DNA of 51,733 nt from an uncultured Eubacterium sp. (GCA_910584345.1 CAJTZX010000029.1:1-51733), one strand, 5' to 3'; numbered from the stretch's first letter, positions 1 to 8,725 are shown. Numbers and translations are program-made. The notes: generated by a model from the letters alone, not told the origin.

Positions 1-260
1 GGAACAGGAACAAGAAACAAGGGCAGCTCCCCACCATCCGGCGTCCGGGAGGCCCCAAAGCAACACTTTGTCTAAACTGTTGCTTTATTACTTGCCCCAC
101 CCCGTAAAAAGTAACTACTTAGCAGTTTAGATTATGTGTTGTATATTGGCCTCCCGGACATCGGATGATAGGAAGCTGCGCTGGCTTCTTGTTCCTGTTC
201 CAGAATGCAACAAGCACTAAGCATTCTGCATTTACACTATGACAACCGGACGGTCGCTCT
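1..260. repeat. Long inverted-repeat intergenic element, copy A
   Basis: Bases 1-54 and 148-201 are inverted copies of each other (46 of 54 positions match by hand alignment). The inner parts also pair: 57-86 read on the minus strand resembles 119-147 read on the plus strand, so about 200 nt can fold into one long hairpin. A second copy lies at 38719-39030. The 30 nt at 57-86 (minus) are identical to 38750-38779 (plus), and all three arms share GGCCTCCCGGAC. The plus arm continues to about 255 (AAGCATTCTGCATTT, then CCGGACGG), also seen in copy B at about 38840-38885. The element ends right at the stop codon of the 4Fe-4S gene and may continue beyond the window start. No coding frame was seen. 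Its nature (MITE-like element, REP/BIME or structured RNA) is undecided. Confidence 0.75.
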
Positions 261-261
261 G

Positions 262-1101
262 CTATAATGCATCCTTCGGGCACGCTTTCACGCACTCGAA
301 ACATAATATACATTCTGTCGCATTCCTGCGTTTCCTTGAAGTATCCGTTACATCGACATCCATAGGGCATGCCTTTTTGCACTTTCCGCAAGATATGCAT
401 TTGTTCGTATCACATTTTATACGTATCAGAGAAAAATAAGACATCGGTTTTAAAAATATAGTAATCGGACAGATATATTTGCAAAAAGCACGATTATCTT
501 TCAGTTTGAACGCTAACACAATGCCCGTTATGTAATAGATCATATTTCCTATTAAGAACGACCAAAACATGATTTTTTCCATAGTTTTTACTTGCAGCAA
601 AAATAAGGTGCTGACAAATATAAAAGACAGGACAAACGTAAGATATCTTATCCATCCCCATTTTTTTCTAGGCTGCTGAGGTACTTTATACGGAAGCAGG
701 TCCAGAACCATTGCTGTCCAGCAGGCAAAGCCACACCACCCTCGCCCAAACACCAGCGGCCCAACTATTTTTGCCACCACATAATGAATCGTCGCCGCTT
801 CAAAAACCCCTGTAAATAAATAGTACCAAAATCCTTCGATCTGCATATTTTCATTGCAAAGCAGTCCAAGATATACAAACATATAAGTACCAACGAAAAA
901 CTGCGTCACTCTGCGCGCATGCTTGTATCGAAGCTGAAACAAGAGAAATCCTAATGCTATCGATGTGCCAATATAGCTGAAATTGAATAAATAAAACAGG
1001 TTGTGCTGTGTCTGCCAAAGCGTTATTGCGATAAGCTCAAAAATCAGCCACATAACAGCAGCCATCCGATATTTTTTTATCTTTTGCAATTGTTTCATCA
1101 T
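262..1101 (-). CDS. Membrane-bound 4Fe-4S binding protein (NapH/YccM-like)
   Basis: 279 residues. Four or five hydrophobic segments (about 13-30, 40-56, 68-83, 152-172, 180-197) precede a C-terminal bacterial-ferredoxin pair of motifs: CISCGKCKKACP near 236-247 and CILCFECVKACP at 264-275, each with the CxxCxxCxxxCP spacing that binds a [4Fe-4S] cluster. Two further Cys patches, GRGWCGFAC near 119-127 and FCKYICPI near 207-214, are typical of NapH/NosR/YccM-type membrane ferredoxins. The family moves electrons between membrane and soluble redox partners; the partner here is unknown. The start is supported by AGGAGG 8 nt upstream. It lies 12 nt after the PadR gene, so the two are probably cotranscribed and the redox protein may be the PadR target. 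The C-terminus ends abruptly 4 residues after the last Cys, abutting the repeat at 1-260. Confidence 0.85.
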   Translation of the reverse strand: MMKQLQKIKKYRMAAVMWLIFELIAITLWQTQHNLFYLFNFSYIGTSIALGFLLFQLRYKHARRVTQFFVGTYMFVYLGLLCNENMQIEGFWYYLFTGVFEAATIHYVVAKIVGPLVFGRGWCGFACWTAMVLDLLPYKVPQQPRKKWGWIRYLTFVLSFIFVSTLFLLQVKTMEKIMFWSFLIGNMIYYITGIVLAFKLKDNRAFCKYICPITIFLKPMSYFSLIRIKCDTNKCISCGKCKKACPMDVDVTDTSRKRRNATECILCFECVKACPKDAL

Positions 1102-1113
1102 GACTGTCTCCTC

Positions 1114-1680
1114 CTAATTTTCCACAAAATCTGCTGATTTCAATCTCTCCATACACCGTTCTGCCCATTCAATACATGTTTTGATAAAACGATGTCCAAA
1201 ATCAGCTGTCAGCTGCCAGAAAATTGTCTCATAATCATCTTTGTTCGATCCATAATTTTCTATACTTTCCGGTATGGAATCCATTCTTTTCAAATACGCT
1301 TCGCATTCCTCCCGGAACTGACGCAGCTTATCCATACTCTGCGCTGGGGTTATATTTCCGCTGAAAAAGATTTTCATAAGAAAAACGCTTTTAAAATGTG
1401 TGACATCTTCTCTGCCTCCCTCGGCAAGCCAATGCAGAAATTCTTTTCTGCCGGTGTCCGTAATGGAATATATTTTTTTATTTGGACGCTCCGACTGAAC
1501 GACCGTTTCTCCGAATATATACCCTTTCTTTTCCAACTTTTTTAATTCCAGATAAATATGACTGTTTTGCGCATGCCAAAAAAATTCCAATGATGACTCA
1601 AATGCTTTTACCAGATCATATCCACTCATTGGTCCATAATTTAAAAACCCTAAAATTCCAAACGATAAAGACATTTTCAA
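1114..1680 (-). CDS. PadR family transcriptional regulator
   Basis: 188 residues. The N-terminal about 85 residues are a PadR winged helix: ILGFLNYGPMSGYDLVKAFE, then SHIYLELKKLEKKGYI and the wing with KKIYSITDTGRKEFLHWL. The C-terminal about 95 residues form the helical dimerisation domain seen in long (PadR-s1, AphA-like) members. The family usually represses a neighbouring gene and releases DNA when it binds a small molecule. It sits upstream of and 12 nt from the membrane 4Fe-4S gene, an arrangement that suggests autoregulation of a two-gene operon. Ribosome site GGAGG lies just upstream of the ATG. Ligand unknown. Confidence 0.9.
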   Translation of the reverse strand: MKMSLSFGILGFLNYGPMSGYDLVKAFESSLEFFWHAQNSHIYLELKKLEKKGYIFGETVVQSERPNKKIYSITDTGRKEFLHWLAEGGREDVTHFKSVFLMKIFFSGNITPAQSMDKLRQFREECEAYLKRMDSIPESIENYGSNKDDYETIFWQLTADFGHRFIKTCIEWAERCMERLKSADFVEN

Positions 1681-1750
1681 CCTCCATATTTATAATAGTA
1701 TAATTTTATATTAATCAAATATTATCCTATTGTCAATCCTATTTCATGAC

Positions 1751-1789
1751 AAAAACCCTCAGTGTAGTAATTCTACACTGAGGGTTTTT
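1751..1789. terminator. Bidirectional intrinsic terminator
   Basis: A perfect 17-bp stem (1751-1767 with 1773-1789) around a 5-nt loop. It begins with A5 and ends with T5 on either strand, so it can terminate in both directions. It separates the PadR operon promoter from the end of the feo cluster at 1848. Confidence 0.85.
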
Positions 1790-1847
1790 CATAGGCGGCG
1801 CTGCATTTAAATTTTTAAGCAGCAATCTTATGTTCTTCACATTGAAA

Positions 1848-1979
1848 TTAATGACATCCCCGGCAATGGCTGCAGTCTCCGCCACAATTTGATTTTCCGT
1901 TTTTTTTATCCCTTATCATACTGCGTATAATTAAAAAAACAATTCCTGTAAGCCCTGCCAATACAACCATCGTCCCCAT
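1848..1979 (-). CDS. FeoB-associated Cys-rich membrane protein
   Basis: A 43-residue frame, ATG at 1979 and TAA at 1848, with AGGAGG 8 nt before the start. Residues 4-18 form one membrane segment (VVLAGLTGIVFLII), followed by a basic stretch and a Cys/His tail CGGDCSHCRGCH. That layout matches the short FeoB_associated family (PF12669) found directly after feoB in Firmicutes. It starts 57 nt downstream of the feoB stop, on the same strand, and is followed by the terminator at 1751-1789, so it is the last gene of the feo operon. It may pass or sense iron at the FeoB channel; its biochemical role is not established. Confidence 0.85.
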   Translation of the reverse strand: MGTMVVLAGLTGIVFLIIRSMIRDKKNGKSNCGGDCSHCRGCH

Positions 1980-2036
1980 TGCTGCAACCTCCTTTCTGCA
2001 TAAAATCTTCCTCTTTTATTTTCATCCACTGACTTC

Positions 2037-4196
2037 TTACAGTTTAGCTCCTGCCATTTTATTTCTTCCGGCCTGGTGCAGACGGTTTTTTGGATAAGGA
2101 CGCAGCAGCAGATAAAGCATCCCTGCAACAATAATTACAGAAATAATCGTTCCTATACCTATCTGTCCTGTCGTAAAAAATGTACCAAGCTGATAAATAC
2201 ACAAAGAAACCGCATAGGCAACTGCACACTGATAACCAATGGCAGTCCAGAACCATTTTGTATTGTTCATCTCCCTTTTGATTGCTCCCATTGCAGCAAA
2301 GCAAGGGGCACACAACAAATTAAATACAAGAAAAGAATATGCGGCAACTCCGGTCATAGAAACTGCAAGTGCACTCCAAATCTCTTCTCCATAATCAGCC
2401 ACTTCAGCAAAGCCAAACAAGATACCAAACGTTGCAACCACATTTTCTTTTGCAATCAGTCCGGTTACAGCCGCAACCGCCATCTTCCAGTCACCCCAGC
2501 CAAGTGGTGCAAAAACCGGCGCAATCAAGCCACCAACAGCTGCTAATATGCTATGCTCCAACTGCTCTGCTTCCAGCATTGCAAATCTGCCGTCCACCCA
2601 GCCGAATCCCTGTAAAAACCACAAAACAATCGTAGACAGCAAAATAATTGTACCCGCTTTTTTTATAAATGACCAGCCCCGTTCCCACATGCTCCTTAAC
2701 ACATTTTCAACCGTAGGCATATGATAAGCCGGAAGCTCCATAACAAACGGCGCCGGATCCCCTGCAAACATCCTCGTTTTTTTGAGTATCATACCGGAAC
2801 AGATAATTGCTGCAATACCAACAAAATACGCACTCCAGGATACCCAGCCTGCATTGTTAAAAAATGCTCCTGCAATCAAACCGATAATCGGTAGCTTTGC
2901 GCCACAAGGCACAAATGTCGTTGTCATAACCGTCATCCTGCGGTCTCTTTCATTTTCTATCGTACGCGATGCCATAATTCCCGGCACTCCACAGCCGCTT
3001 CCAATCAGCATGGGAATAAACGACTTTCCTGATAAGCCAAATTTGCGGAAAATCCGGTCCATAATAAACGCTACTCGCGCCATATACCCACATGCTTCCA
3101 AAAAAGCAAGAAACAAAAAGAGCACAAGCATCTGAGGCACAAAACCAAGTACCGCCCCAACACCTCCGACAATTCCATCTGCAATCAACCCCGTCAGCCA
3201 GTCCGCGCATCCAATTGCTTCCAACGCCCCTGTCACACCTGGTATCAACCATTCTCCAAACAATGTGTCATTCGTCCATCCTGTCAGCATATCGCCTACG
3301 GTTGAGACTGATACATAGTATACGAGAAACATGACTCCTGCAAAAATCGGCAATGCCAGCCACCGATTTGTAACAACTCTGTCTATTTTATCAGAAATGG
3401 TCAGTCTTTCTTTTCTGTCTTTTTTATCACAGCACTCCTTCATCACCGAAGAAATAAATACATACCGTTCATTTGTAATAATACTTTCTGCATCATCATC
3501 AAACGTATCTTCCAATACACGAATCTGCTCAGACACATCCGGTACACTCGTTAACTGTGTACTTATTTTATCGTCTTTTTCCAGCAGCTTGATTGCAAAA
3601 AAGCGTTTTTGCTCCTCCCTTACCTCGCTTCCAAGCAAGTCGGCCGTTTCACGAATGATACGTTCTGCCTGTTTTGAAAATTCATGCGCACCCATTGCCG
3701 CACTTTTTTTCTGCGCAAGAGATACTGCCTTTTGCGCCGCTTTTTGAATACCAGTCCCTTTCAATGCAGAAATCTCTACTACTTCACAGCCAAGCTTATG
3801 ACTTAATTTGTCTATATGTATCTGATCTCCTGTTTTTTCCACAATATCCATCATATTGACTGCAATCAAAATTGGAATGCCAAGCTCTGCCAGCTGCGTA
3901 GACAAATACAGATTCCGTTCCAGATTTGTCCCGTCTACAATATTTAAAATCACATCTGGCTGTTCCTGAATCAGATAATTTCTGGCTACAACCTCTTCCA
4001 TCGTATAAGGCGACAGTGAATAGATGCCTGGCAAATCTATCACTGTAACATCTTTATATCCTTTTAATTTTCCTTCTTTCTTTTCTACTGTTACCCCAGG
4101 CCAGTTGCCTACAAACTGATTAGAGCCTGTCAGTGCATTGAACAGCGTTGTTTTTCCACAATTTGGATTTCCTGCTAATGCAATTTTTACTACCAT
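2037..4196 (-). CDS. feoB: Ferrous iron transport protein B
   Basis: 719 residues, full length. Cytosolic GTPase domain first: G1 GNPNCGKTT at 8-16, G3 DLPGIYSLSP near 54-63, G4 NMMD near 114-117, followed by a helical GDI-like spacer. From about residue 280 come the Gate and FeoB_C membrane domains, with LIGSGCGVPGIMASR and the second gate region containing NLLCAPCFAA. FeoB drives GTP-dependent Fe(II) uptake across the cytoplasmic membrane. The start at 4196 has GGAGG 8 nt upstream. Two FeoA genes lie upstream and a FeoB-associated small protein downstream. A candidate operator at 4271-4291 could give feoB its own iron-responsive control. Confidence 0.97.
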   Translation of the reverse strand: MVVKIALAGNPNCGKTTLFNALTGSNQFVGNWPGVTVEKKEGKLKGYKDVTVIDLPGIYSLSPYTMEEVVARNYLIQEQPDVILNIVDGTNLERNLYLSTQLAELGIPILIAVNMMDIVEKTGDQIHIDKLSHKLGCEVVEISALKGTGIQKAAQKAVSLAQKKSAAMGAHEFSKQAERIIRETADLLGSEVREEQKRFFAIKLLEKDDKISTQLTSVPDVSEQIRVLEDTFDDDAESIITNERYVFISSVMKECCDKKDRKERLTISDKIDRVVTNRWLALPIFAGVMFLVYYVSVSTVGDMLTGWTNDTLFGEWLIPGVTGALEAIGCADWLTGLIADGIVGGVGAVLGFVPQMLVLFLFLAFLEACGYMARVAFIMDRIFRKFGLSGKSFIPMLIGSGCGVPGIMASRTIENERDRRMTVMTTTFVPCGAKLPIIGLIAGAFFNNAGWVSWSAYFVGIAAIICSGMILKKTRMFAGDPAPFVMELPAYHMPTVENVLRSMWERGWSFIKKAGTIILLSTIVLWFLQGFGWVDGRFAMLEAEQLEHSILAAVGGLIAPVFAPLGWGDWKMAVAAVTGLIAKENVVATFGILFGFAEVADYGEEIWSALAVSMTGVAAYSFLVFNLLCAPCFAAMGAIKREMNNTKWFWTAIGYQCAVAYAVSLCIYQLGTFFTTGQIGIGTIISVIIVAGMLYLLLRPYPKNRLHQAGRNKMAGAKL

Positions 4197-4270
4197 GTCG
4201 ATCCTCCTTTTTCTATATTGATCTTATTTGTTATATACTCCTACTATTTATTATATATAGCTATTTTAAA

Positions 4271-4291
4271 TTAGTTTTTGCTAACTTATGA
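4271..4291. promoter_or_regulatory. Candidate iron-responsive operator upstream of feoB
   Basis: TTAGTTTTTGCTAACTTATGA. It shares layout and most bases with the site at 4880-4900 (TTAGT-N5-CTAACTTATGA against TTAGT-N4-ACTAACTTATGA; 17 of 21 identical). The dyad TTAG-N6-CTAA resembles DtxR/IdeR-type or Fur-type operators. It lies 75 nt before the feoB start in a 141-nt gap. A weak promoter (TTGCTC, 17 nt, AATTTA on the minus strand) overlaps it. Confidence 0.45.
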
Positions 4292-4337
4292 GCAAAAAAA
4301 ACAAATGATTGTTCCTATATATCTATGCAAAGCAATT

Positions 4338-4559
4338 CTATGCCACTTCGATCATTTCTGCATCTGCTTTTCTTAATGACAACTCATATCCCCGTACGGT
4401 AATTTCCACCGGATCGCCAAGAGGCGCTACTTTTCTTACATAAATGGACACTCCTTTTGTAATTCCCATATCCATAATCCGTCTTTTTACCGGCCCTTCT
4501 CCAGTCAGCTTTACTACTGTTACTGTCTGCCCTATACTTACATCTTTTAACGTTTTCAT
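4338..4559 (-). CDS. feoA: Ferrous iron transport protein A
   Basis: 73 residues from ATG at 4559, chosen because GGAG lies 6 nt upstream; a longer frame starting at 4580 has no ribosome site. It is a single SH3-like FeoA domain: LKDVSIGQTVTVVKLTGEG, then RRIMDMGITKGVSIYVRKVAPLGDPVEITVRG and a LSLRKADAEMIEV end, the usual FeoA fold. FeoA binds the cytosolic side of FeoB and is needed for iron uptake in several bacteria. It lies 30 nt after the other FeoA gene and 141 nt before feoB. Confidence 0.93.
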   Translation of the reverse strand: MKTLKDVSIGQTVTVVKLTGEGPVKRRIMDMGITKGVSIYVRKVAPLGDPVEITVRGYELSLRKADAEMIEVA

Positions 4560-4589
4560 AGCATTCTCCTTATTTATCATATTTAAAAA

Positions 4590-4799
4590 TCAAATGAATA
4601 TTTTATTCGCCATTTCTTTCCCTATGGCTACTCTGGAATCTTTAATATTAACAATCATATTTCCATCTGTATCAGAAATCACCGTTACAATTGCACCAAT
4701 GACAAATCCAAGATTTTCCAAAAATCTACGTGTATCTTCCCTGCCGCCGACTTTTTTAATTGTACCAGGTTCCCCTGTTTTAATCATTGATAATGGCAT
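4590..4799 (-). CDS. Second FeoA-domain protein
   Basis: 69 residues. FeoA/SH3-like fold: MIKTGEPGTIKKVGG, then FLENLGFVIGAIVTVISDTDGNMIVNIKDSRVAIGKEMANKI. It is divergent from the next FeoA. Paired feoA genes before feoB are common in Clostridia, where the two proteins may act as a hetero-pair on FeoB. It is the first gene of the cluster, about 80 nt downstream of the promoter at 4882-4910. Confidence 0.9.
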   Translation of the reverse strand: MPLSMIKTGEPGTIKKVGGREDTRRFLENLGFVIGAIVTVISDTDGNMIVNIKDSRVAIGKEMANKIFI

Positions 4800-4879
4800 A
4801 TGCTATCCCTCTTCTCTCTTTATGACTGTCTAAAATAGAAATCAATTGAAGTCTTCAATTATTTTGCTCCTTACTTTTA

Positions 4880-4910
4880 TTAGTCTATACTAACTTATGA
4901 TAGTTGTCAA
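4880..4910 (-). promoter_or_regulatory. feo promoter with overlapping operator
   Basis: On the minus strand TTGACA (4910-4905) and TAGACT (4887-4882) are separated by exactly 17 nt, a good housekeeping promoter pointing into the feoA genes. Bases 4880-4893 form the dyad TTAGT-N4-ACTAA over the -10 and spacer, and the similarity to the site at 4271-4291 extends to 4900. A repressor bound here would block RNA polymerase. A metal-dependent repressor (DtxR/IdeR or Fur type) is inferred from the gene content. Confidence 0.6.
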
Positions 4911-5197
4911 GGACTATTTTCTCTTTTTTGTTTTTTCCTGTATTTTTCTATGAAGCACGTGATCTGTTTTTCATTTGTTTTTCATCTGTTCTAATGCTTT
5001 CGAAATCAAAACGAATGCAAAACAGGCAAATAATAATACTTTATTCATACGCTTTACTTAATTTCAGCTTAATTATAGATTAATTAAAATTAATATTCTA
5101 TATTTTGTTAATTTATAATATTAATATTTTAATATAATTATATTAAAATATTAGCAACAAAATTTAATTCGAAAATCATAAGAAAGGGAGAAAAAAG
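4911..5197. other. AT-rich divergent intergenic region
   Basis: 287 nt between the feo promoter and the binding-lipoprotein gene. From about 5050 to 5180 it is almost only A and T, with many TTAATATT/AATATTAA steps. Several overlapping promoter-like hexamers are possible on the plus strand (for example TTGTTA near 5106), but none stands out. GAAAGGGAG at 5182-5190 is the ribosome site for the gene at 5198. Nothing coding is seen. Confidence 0.5.
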
Positions 5198-6235
5198 ATG
5201 AAACTCAAATTTACATTACTTTGCAGCCTCTTATGCGGCCTGCTGCTCAGCGGATGCGGAGCAGGTACGACACCGGAAATCATTATGCCAGACCAGCCAA
5301 TGACTTCTTCGGTAAACACAAATCCGCAATCTGACAAAAATGATACAACCTCTGAAACGGATAAAAAAGAAGCTGCAAACCCTGACAGCTCTTCAGATGC
5401 AGATTACAATATTTATCTGATTACGATGGATCTGACAGATAATTATTGGAAATCGATTGATGACGGATGTCTGAAAGCAGCAGAAGAATCAGGTAATATC
5501 AACTATACCTGGAGTGGTCCAGACGCTCATGACGACGCACTGCAAAGCGCCTGTATAGAAGAAGCCATATCCGCGGGCGCAAATGCGCTGCTCATAGCGG
5601 CTAACAGTGCAGAAGGCATCAATGAGAGCCTTCAAAAAGCAGCCAAAACAGGATGCAAAATTGTATATGTAGACAGTGCCGCAAGCTTTGACTGCGTCGC
5701 TGCTCTTTCCACAGATAATGTTGCTGCCGGAAGAACTGCCGCAGAAACAATGATTGCCAGGTTAAAAGAAAAAGGAATTACCAACGGCACCATCGGCGTC
5801 ATGGGAGTTACAACAGACACCGCATCCTGCGTTGCAAGAGAAACCGGATTTCGTGAAGCTTTTGAAGGTACCACATTCACTTTAGACGATACCGTTTATA
5901 TGCAAGACGATACGGCAAATATAAAGACTGCCGTACAAGACGGTATCTTAAACGACTATGTAGGATTTTTCGGAACAAATGAAGGAACAACCGCTGCAAT
6001 CGGAGGAGCTGTAAAAGAAATGGAAGCTGTATCTACTATCATAGGCTTTGACACTTCCAACGAAGTATTGTCCCTCGTATCTGAGGGCATTATTGATGCA
6101 ACGATGCAGCAAAATCCTGAGGCTATGGGCTATGAAGGGCTAAAAATTGCAGTACAGGCACTAGACGGCTCTTATACGGACACCAATGTACAAACAGATA
6201 CCGGTGTTACTGTAATTACGAAAGAATCCATGTAG
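5198..6235 (+). CDS. Periplasmic-binding-protein-like lipoprotein (sugar type)
   Basis: 345 residues. A lipoprotein signal with lipobox LLSGC (Cys at 20) is followed by an acidic, Ser/Asp/Asn-rich linker to about residue 68. The rest is a type I periplasmic binding fold (Peripla_BP_4, RbsB/LsrB-like): YNIYLITMDLTDNYWKSIDDG, GANALLIAANSAEGI, CKIVYVDSA, VAALSTDNVAAGRTAAE, GVMGVTTDTASC, FGTNEGTTAAIGGAV, IIGFDTSNE. It should bind a sugar or similar small molecule outside the cell. No ABC ATPase or permease is adjacent. Instead the next gene, 9 nt downstream, is a chemoreceptor, so the likely role is to hand ligand to that receptor. Ligand unknown. Confidence 0.9.
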   Translation: MKLKFTLLCSLLCGLLLSGCGAGTTPEIIMPDQPMTSSVNTNPQSDKNDTTSETDKKEAANPDSSSDADYNIYLITMDLTDNYWKSIDDGCLKAAEESGNINYTWSGPDAHDDALQSACIEEAISAGANALLIAANSAEGINESLQKAAKTGCKIVYVDSAASFDCVAALSTDNVAAGRTAAETMIARLKEKGITNGTIGVMGVTTDTASCVARETGFREAFEGTTFTLDDTVYMQDDTANIKTAVQDGILNDYVGFFGTNEGTTAAIGGAVKEMEAVSTIIGFDTSNEVLSLVSEGIIDATMQQNPEAMGYEGLKIAVQALDGSYTDTNVQTDTGVTVITKESM

Positions 6236-6244
6236 GAGGGCATT

Positions 6245-7945
6245 ATGAAATTCAAACCAAAAATGCTTACATTATGCTGCCTCCCGCTGGCGCTGCTTAC
6301 CATCCTCTCTCTTGGCATCGGTGTTATCCAGTTCGCATCCGGCATGTATCAGCAAACAAAAAGCCGTTTAAAATCCAGTGCACTTGCTGCCATGACTTTA
6401 TATAACAGCCAGGGATATGGCGATTATGCGATGAAGTCTGATGGTTGTGTATGGCGCGGCATGAACTTTAATGTATCAACTGAAACATCTGTGGTAGACG
6501 ATCTGAAAGAACAAACCGGTGTAGATATTACATTTTTTTATGAAGATACCGCGGTTATGACTTCCATCTGTAATACGGCAAACTTACGCTGGATTGGAAT
6601 GCAGGCAGGCGAAAATATAAAACAGTATACACTAGAACAGGGTGCGCAGCTTTGGTACCGAACCATTGAAATCGACCAGAAAAAATGTCATGCGTATTTC
6701 ATTCCAGTCGTACAGCCTGGCGACGGATCCGTCATTGGCGCTTTGATGGCATCCATTCCTGCAGATGAACTTGATGCGTTCATACAACGCTATATTTTCT
6801 TTAGCACATTCGTATCTGCAGCTGTTTTAATCGTAATGGCAGCTGTAATTTATTGGTACATAGGAGGTCTGACCAAAGTTCTGCACAATGTCCGAAAGGT
6901 ACTGCTTCAAGTATCCGAAGGAAATTTTTCGGATGACAGACTAACCTTGTCTAACCGAAAAGATGAATTTGGCGAACTTGCAGCAGGAACGGACAAGTTG
7001 CGAATAAAAATCAGCCATTTATTTGATGAAATCCAAAACGGAATGCTTCGTTTAACAAATGCCGCCGAAACCATTCATACTGTATTAACACAAAATGTTC
7101 GTGCAGCCAGAGAAATGAATGCAAGTGTCGGACAGATTAATGAAAAGGCAAATACGCAAAAATCAGATACACAGATCGCTTCTGATGATGTAAAAACAAC
7201 AAGAGAAGCCATTGACCAAATGCTGTCTCAAATTCAGGCAATCCACCGGCTTTCTGACCATATGGCCAGTCTTTCCCAGACAAGCAGCGGTATTTTAAAT
7301 GAACTGTTAATGAGCAGCCAAAATGCCCGAGATACTGTACAGGAAATCAGTGAACAGGTATCTGTCACAAATGCCTCCGCACAGCAGATTAAAAGTGTAA
7401 CGGAATATATTACGAATATTGCAGAGGAAACAAACCTGCTGGCATTAAACGCAAGTATCGAAGCTGCAAGAGCCGGGGACGCCGGAAAAGGGTTCGCCGT
7501 TGTAGCGCAGGAAATTCAAAAGCTTGCAGAAGAATCCAATAACTCTGCCATTAAAATCGGCGATAATATTCTTTCACTCGTAAACAAAACAGACGGTATT
7601 GTAAAGATTATCGGCACAATCGAAACTGCTTTAAACAAACAGGAAGATCACGTAGAAAAAACAAAACGTATCTTTGATGAAATAAATACGGATATAATCC
7701 AAATTACTTCTAGGCAAACAGAAATGCAGTCGTACGTATCAAGTATGAATCATGCAAAAGACAGTATGTCAGAAATTATTTCAGACTTATCAAATTCTGC
7801 ACTGGACAATGCAAATTTATCCATGAATGCCGCAAATGTTACAGAGCAAATGATGCATGAAACTGAAAATCTGGAAACTCTGGCCACGGATCTGACCGGG
7901 CTCGCAAACCAACTGGATGAAACTCTAAAGTCTTTCTTAAGCTGA
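6245..7945 (+). CDS. Methyl-accepting chemotaxis protein with Cache-type sensor
   Basis: 566 residues. Membrane segment 1 at about 7-30, an extracellular single-Cache-like domain (about 31-180), membrane segment 2 at about 185-208, HAMP (about 209-265), then the long helical signalling domain with hairpin tip EETNLLALNASIEAARAGDA and GKGFAVVAQEIQKLAEESN. It signals to CheA/CheW. No C-terminal CheR-binding pentapeptide is present. The ATG at 6245 follows a GGAGGG site that overlaps the end of the binding-lipoprotein gene, so the two are cotranscribed and probably sense together. A hairpin at 7965-7997 closes the operon. Confidence 0.95.
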   Translation: MKFKPKMLTLCCLPLALLTILSLGIGVIQFASGMYQQTKSRLKSSALAAMTLYNSQGYGDYAMKSDGCVWRGMNFNVSTETSVVDDLKEQTGVDITFFYEDTAVMTSICNTANLRWIGMQAGENIKQYTLEQGAQLWYRTIEIDQKKCHAYFIPVVQPGDGSVIGALMASIPADELDAFIQRYIFFSTFVSAAVLIVMAAVIYWYIGGLTKVLHNVRKVLLQVSEGNFSDDRLTLSNRKDEFGELAAGTDKLRIKISHLFDEIQNGMLRLTNAAETIHTVLTQNVRAAREMNASVGQINEKANTQKSDTQIASDDVKTTREAIDQMLSQIQAIHRLSDHMASLSQTSSGILNELLMSSQNARDTVQEISEQVSVTNASAQQIKSVTEYITNIAEETNLLALNASIEAARAGDAGKGFAVVAQEIQKLAEESNNSAIKIGDNILSLVNKTDGIVKIIGTIETALNKQEDHVEKTKRIFDEINTDIIQITSRQTEMQSYVSSMNHAKDSMSEIISDLSNSALDNANLSMNAANVTEQMMHETENLETLATDLTGLANQLDETLKSFLS

Positions 7946-7964
7946 CATTTATTGCTATAAAAAC

Positions 7965-7997
7965 TTGAAAGGGAAACACGATTCGTTTCCCTTTCAA
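7965..7997 (+). terminator. Hairpin after the chemoreceptor gene
   Basis: Perfect 13-bp stem (7965-7977 with 7985-7997) and 7-nt loop, 20 nt past the stop. It is not followed by a strong T run, so termination may be partial. Confidence 0.6.
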
Positions 7998-8133
7998 ACA
8001 TTCTCTAAGAGATTTGTCATTTTTTGTCAATTCCTGTCAACTACTTTTGCTTGTCTTTTTCCATTTTTCAACATATAATGATCTCCATCAGCAGACAATC
8101 TATACTTTTAACTACAAAGGAGGAATTTCATTT

Positions 8134-8643
8134 ATGAGCAAAGGAAAAAAACGGGCGTTGACGATCGCTGGCATTCTTTTGCTGGTCGCAGCTACCGTCG
8201 TCATCTGCTACTTTTTGTTTCGAAAGCAGCAGGAACCGGATCCATTATATGATAACAATGCAACGATTGGTATTCTGCCAGGCATCGATATTGATGAACG
8301 CAGAAAAGAACTTCAAGATATGCTCGACCGTAGCGTCATTGCATTTTCCATTAATACATCCCCAGTATTTCTAAACGGAACTTCTGAAGGAAACCTGCTG
8401 ATTGAAAACCCCGGCAATAATGCCAAACTGTTACAAGTACGTATCCTGATTGATGATACCGAAGAAGAAGTCTATGCTTCCAAATATATCAAGCCTGGTT
8501 CTTATATCGAAAAAGTAAAGTTGGATAAAGTACTGGAAAAAGGTACGTATCCGGCTACTGCTTACTTTTCTGCCTATGATGAAAATACAACGGAATACAT
8601 TGGGCAAACCGGTGCACAAATAACGATAACCGTACAAAATTAA
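8134..8643 (+). CDS. Membrane-anchored protein of unknown function
   Basis: 169 residues from ATG at 8134, chosen for AAAGGAGG about 9 nt upstream; the frame is open from 8014 without a ribosome site. A basic N-terminus is followed by one membrane segment (about 9-29), then KQQEPDPLYDNNA and a soluble exported domain of about 130 residues. That domain is rich in beta-prone stretches (NLLIENPGNNAKLLQVRILI, IEKVKLDKVLEKGTYPATAYF, GAQITITVQN) and looks like an Ig/beta-sandwich fold. I do not recognise the family. The next gene encodes another exported beta-rich protein and the third an EpsG-like membrane protein, so a cell-surface role is likely. Confidence 0.8.
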   Translation: MSKGKKRALTIAGILLLVAATVVICYFLFRKQQEPDPLYDNNATIGILPGIDIDERRKELQDMLDRSVIAFSINTSPVFLNGTSEGNLLIENPGNNAKLLQVRILIDDTEEEVYASKYIKPGSYIEKVKLDKVLEKGTYPATAYFSAYDENTTEYIGQTGAQITITVQN

Positions 8644-8725
8644 ACCATACGGTCTGACGATTACGTTGCTATTTCAGCAAAACATATAAGATGCATACTG
8701 TTATAGATGCGGACAGGAGGTACTT

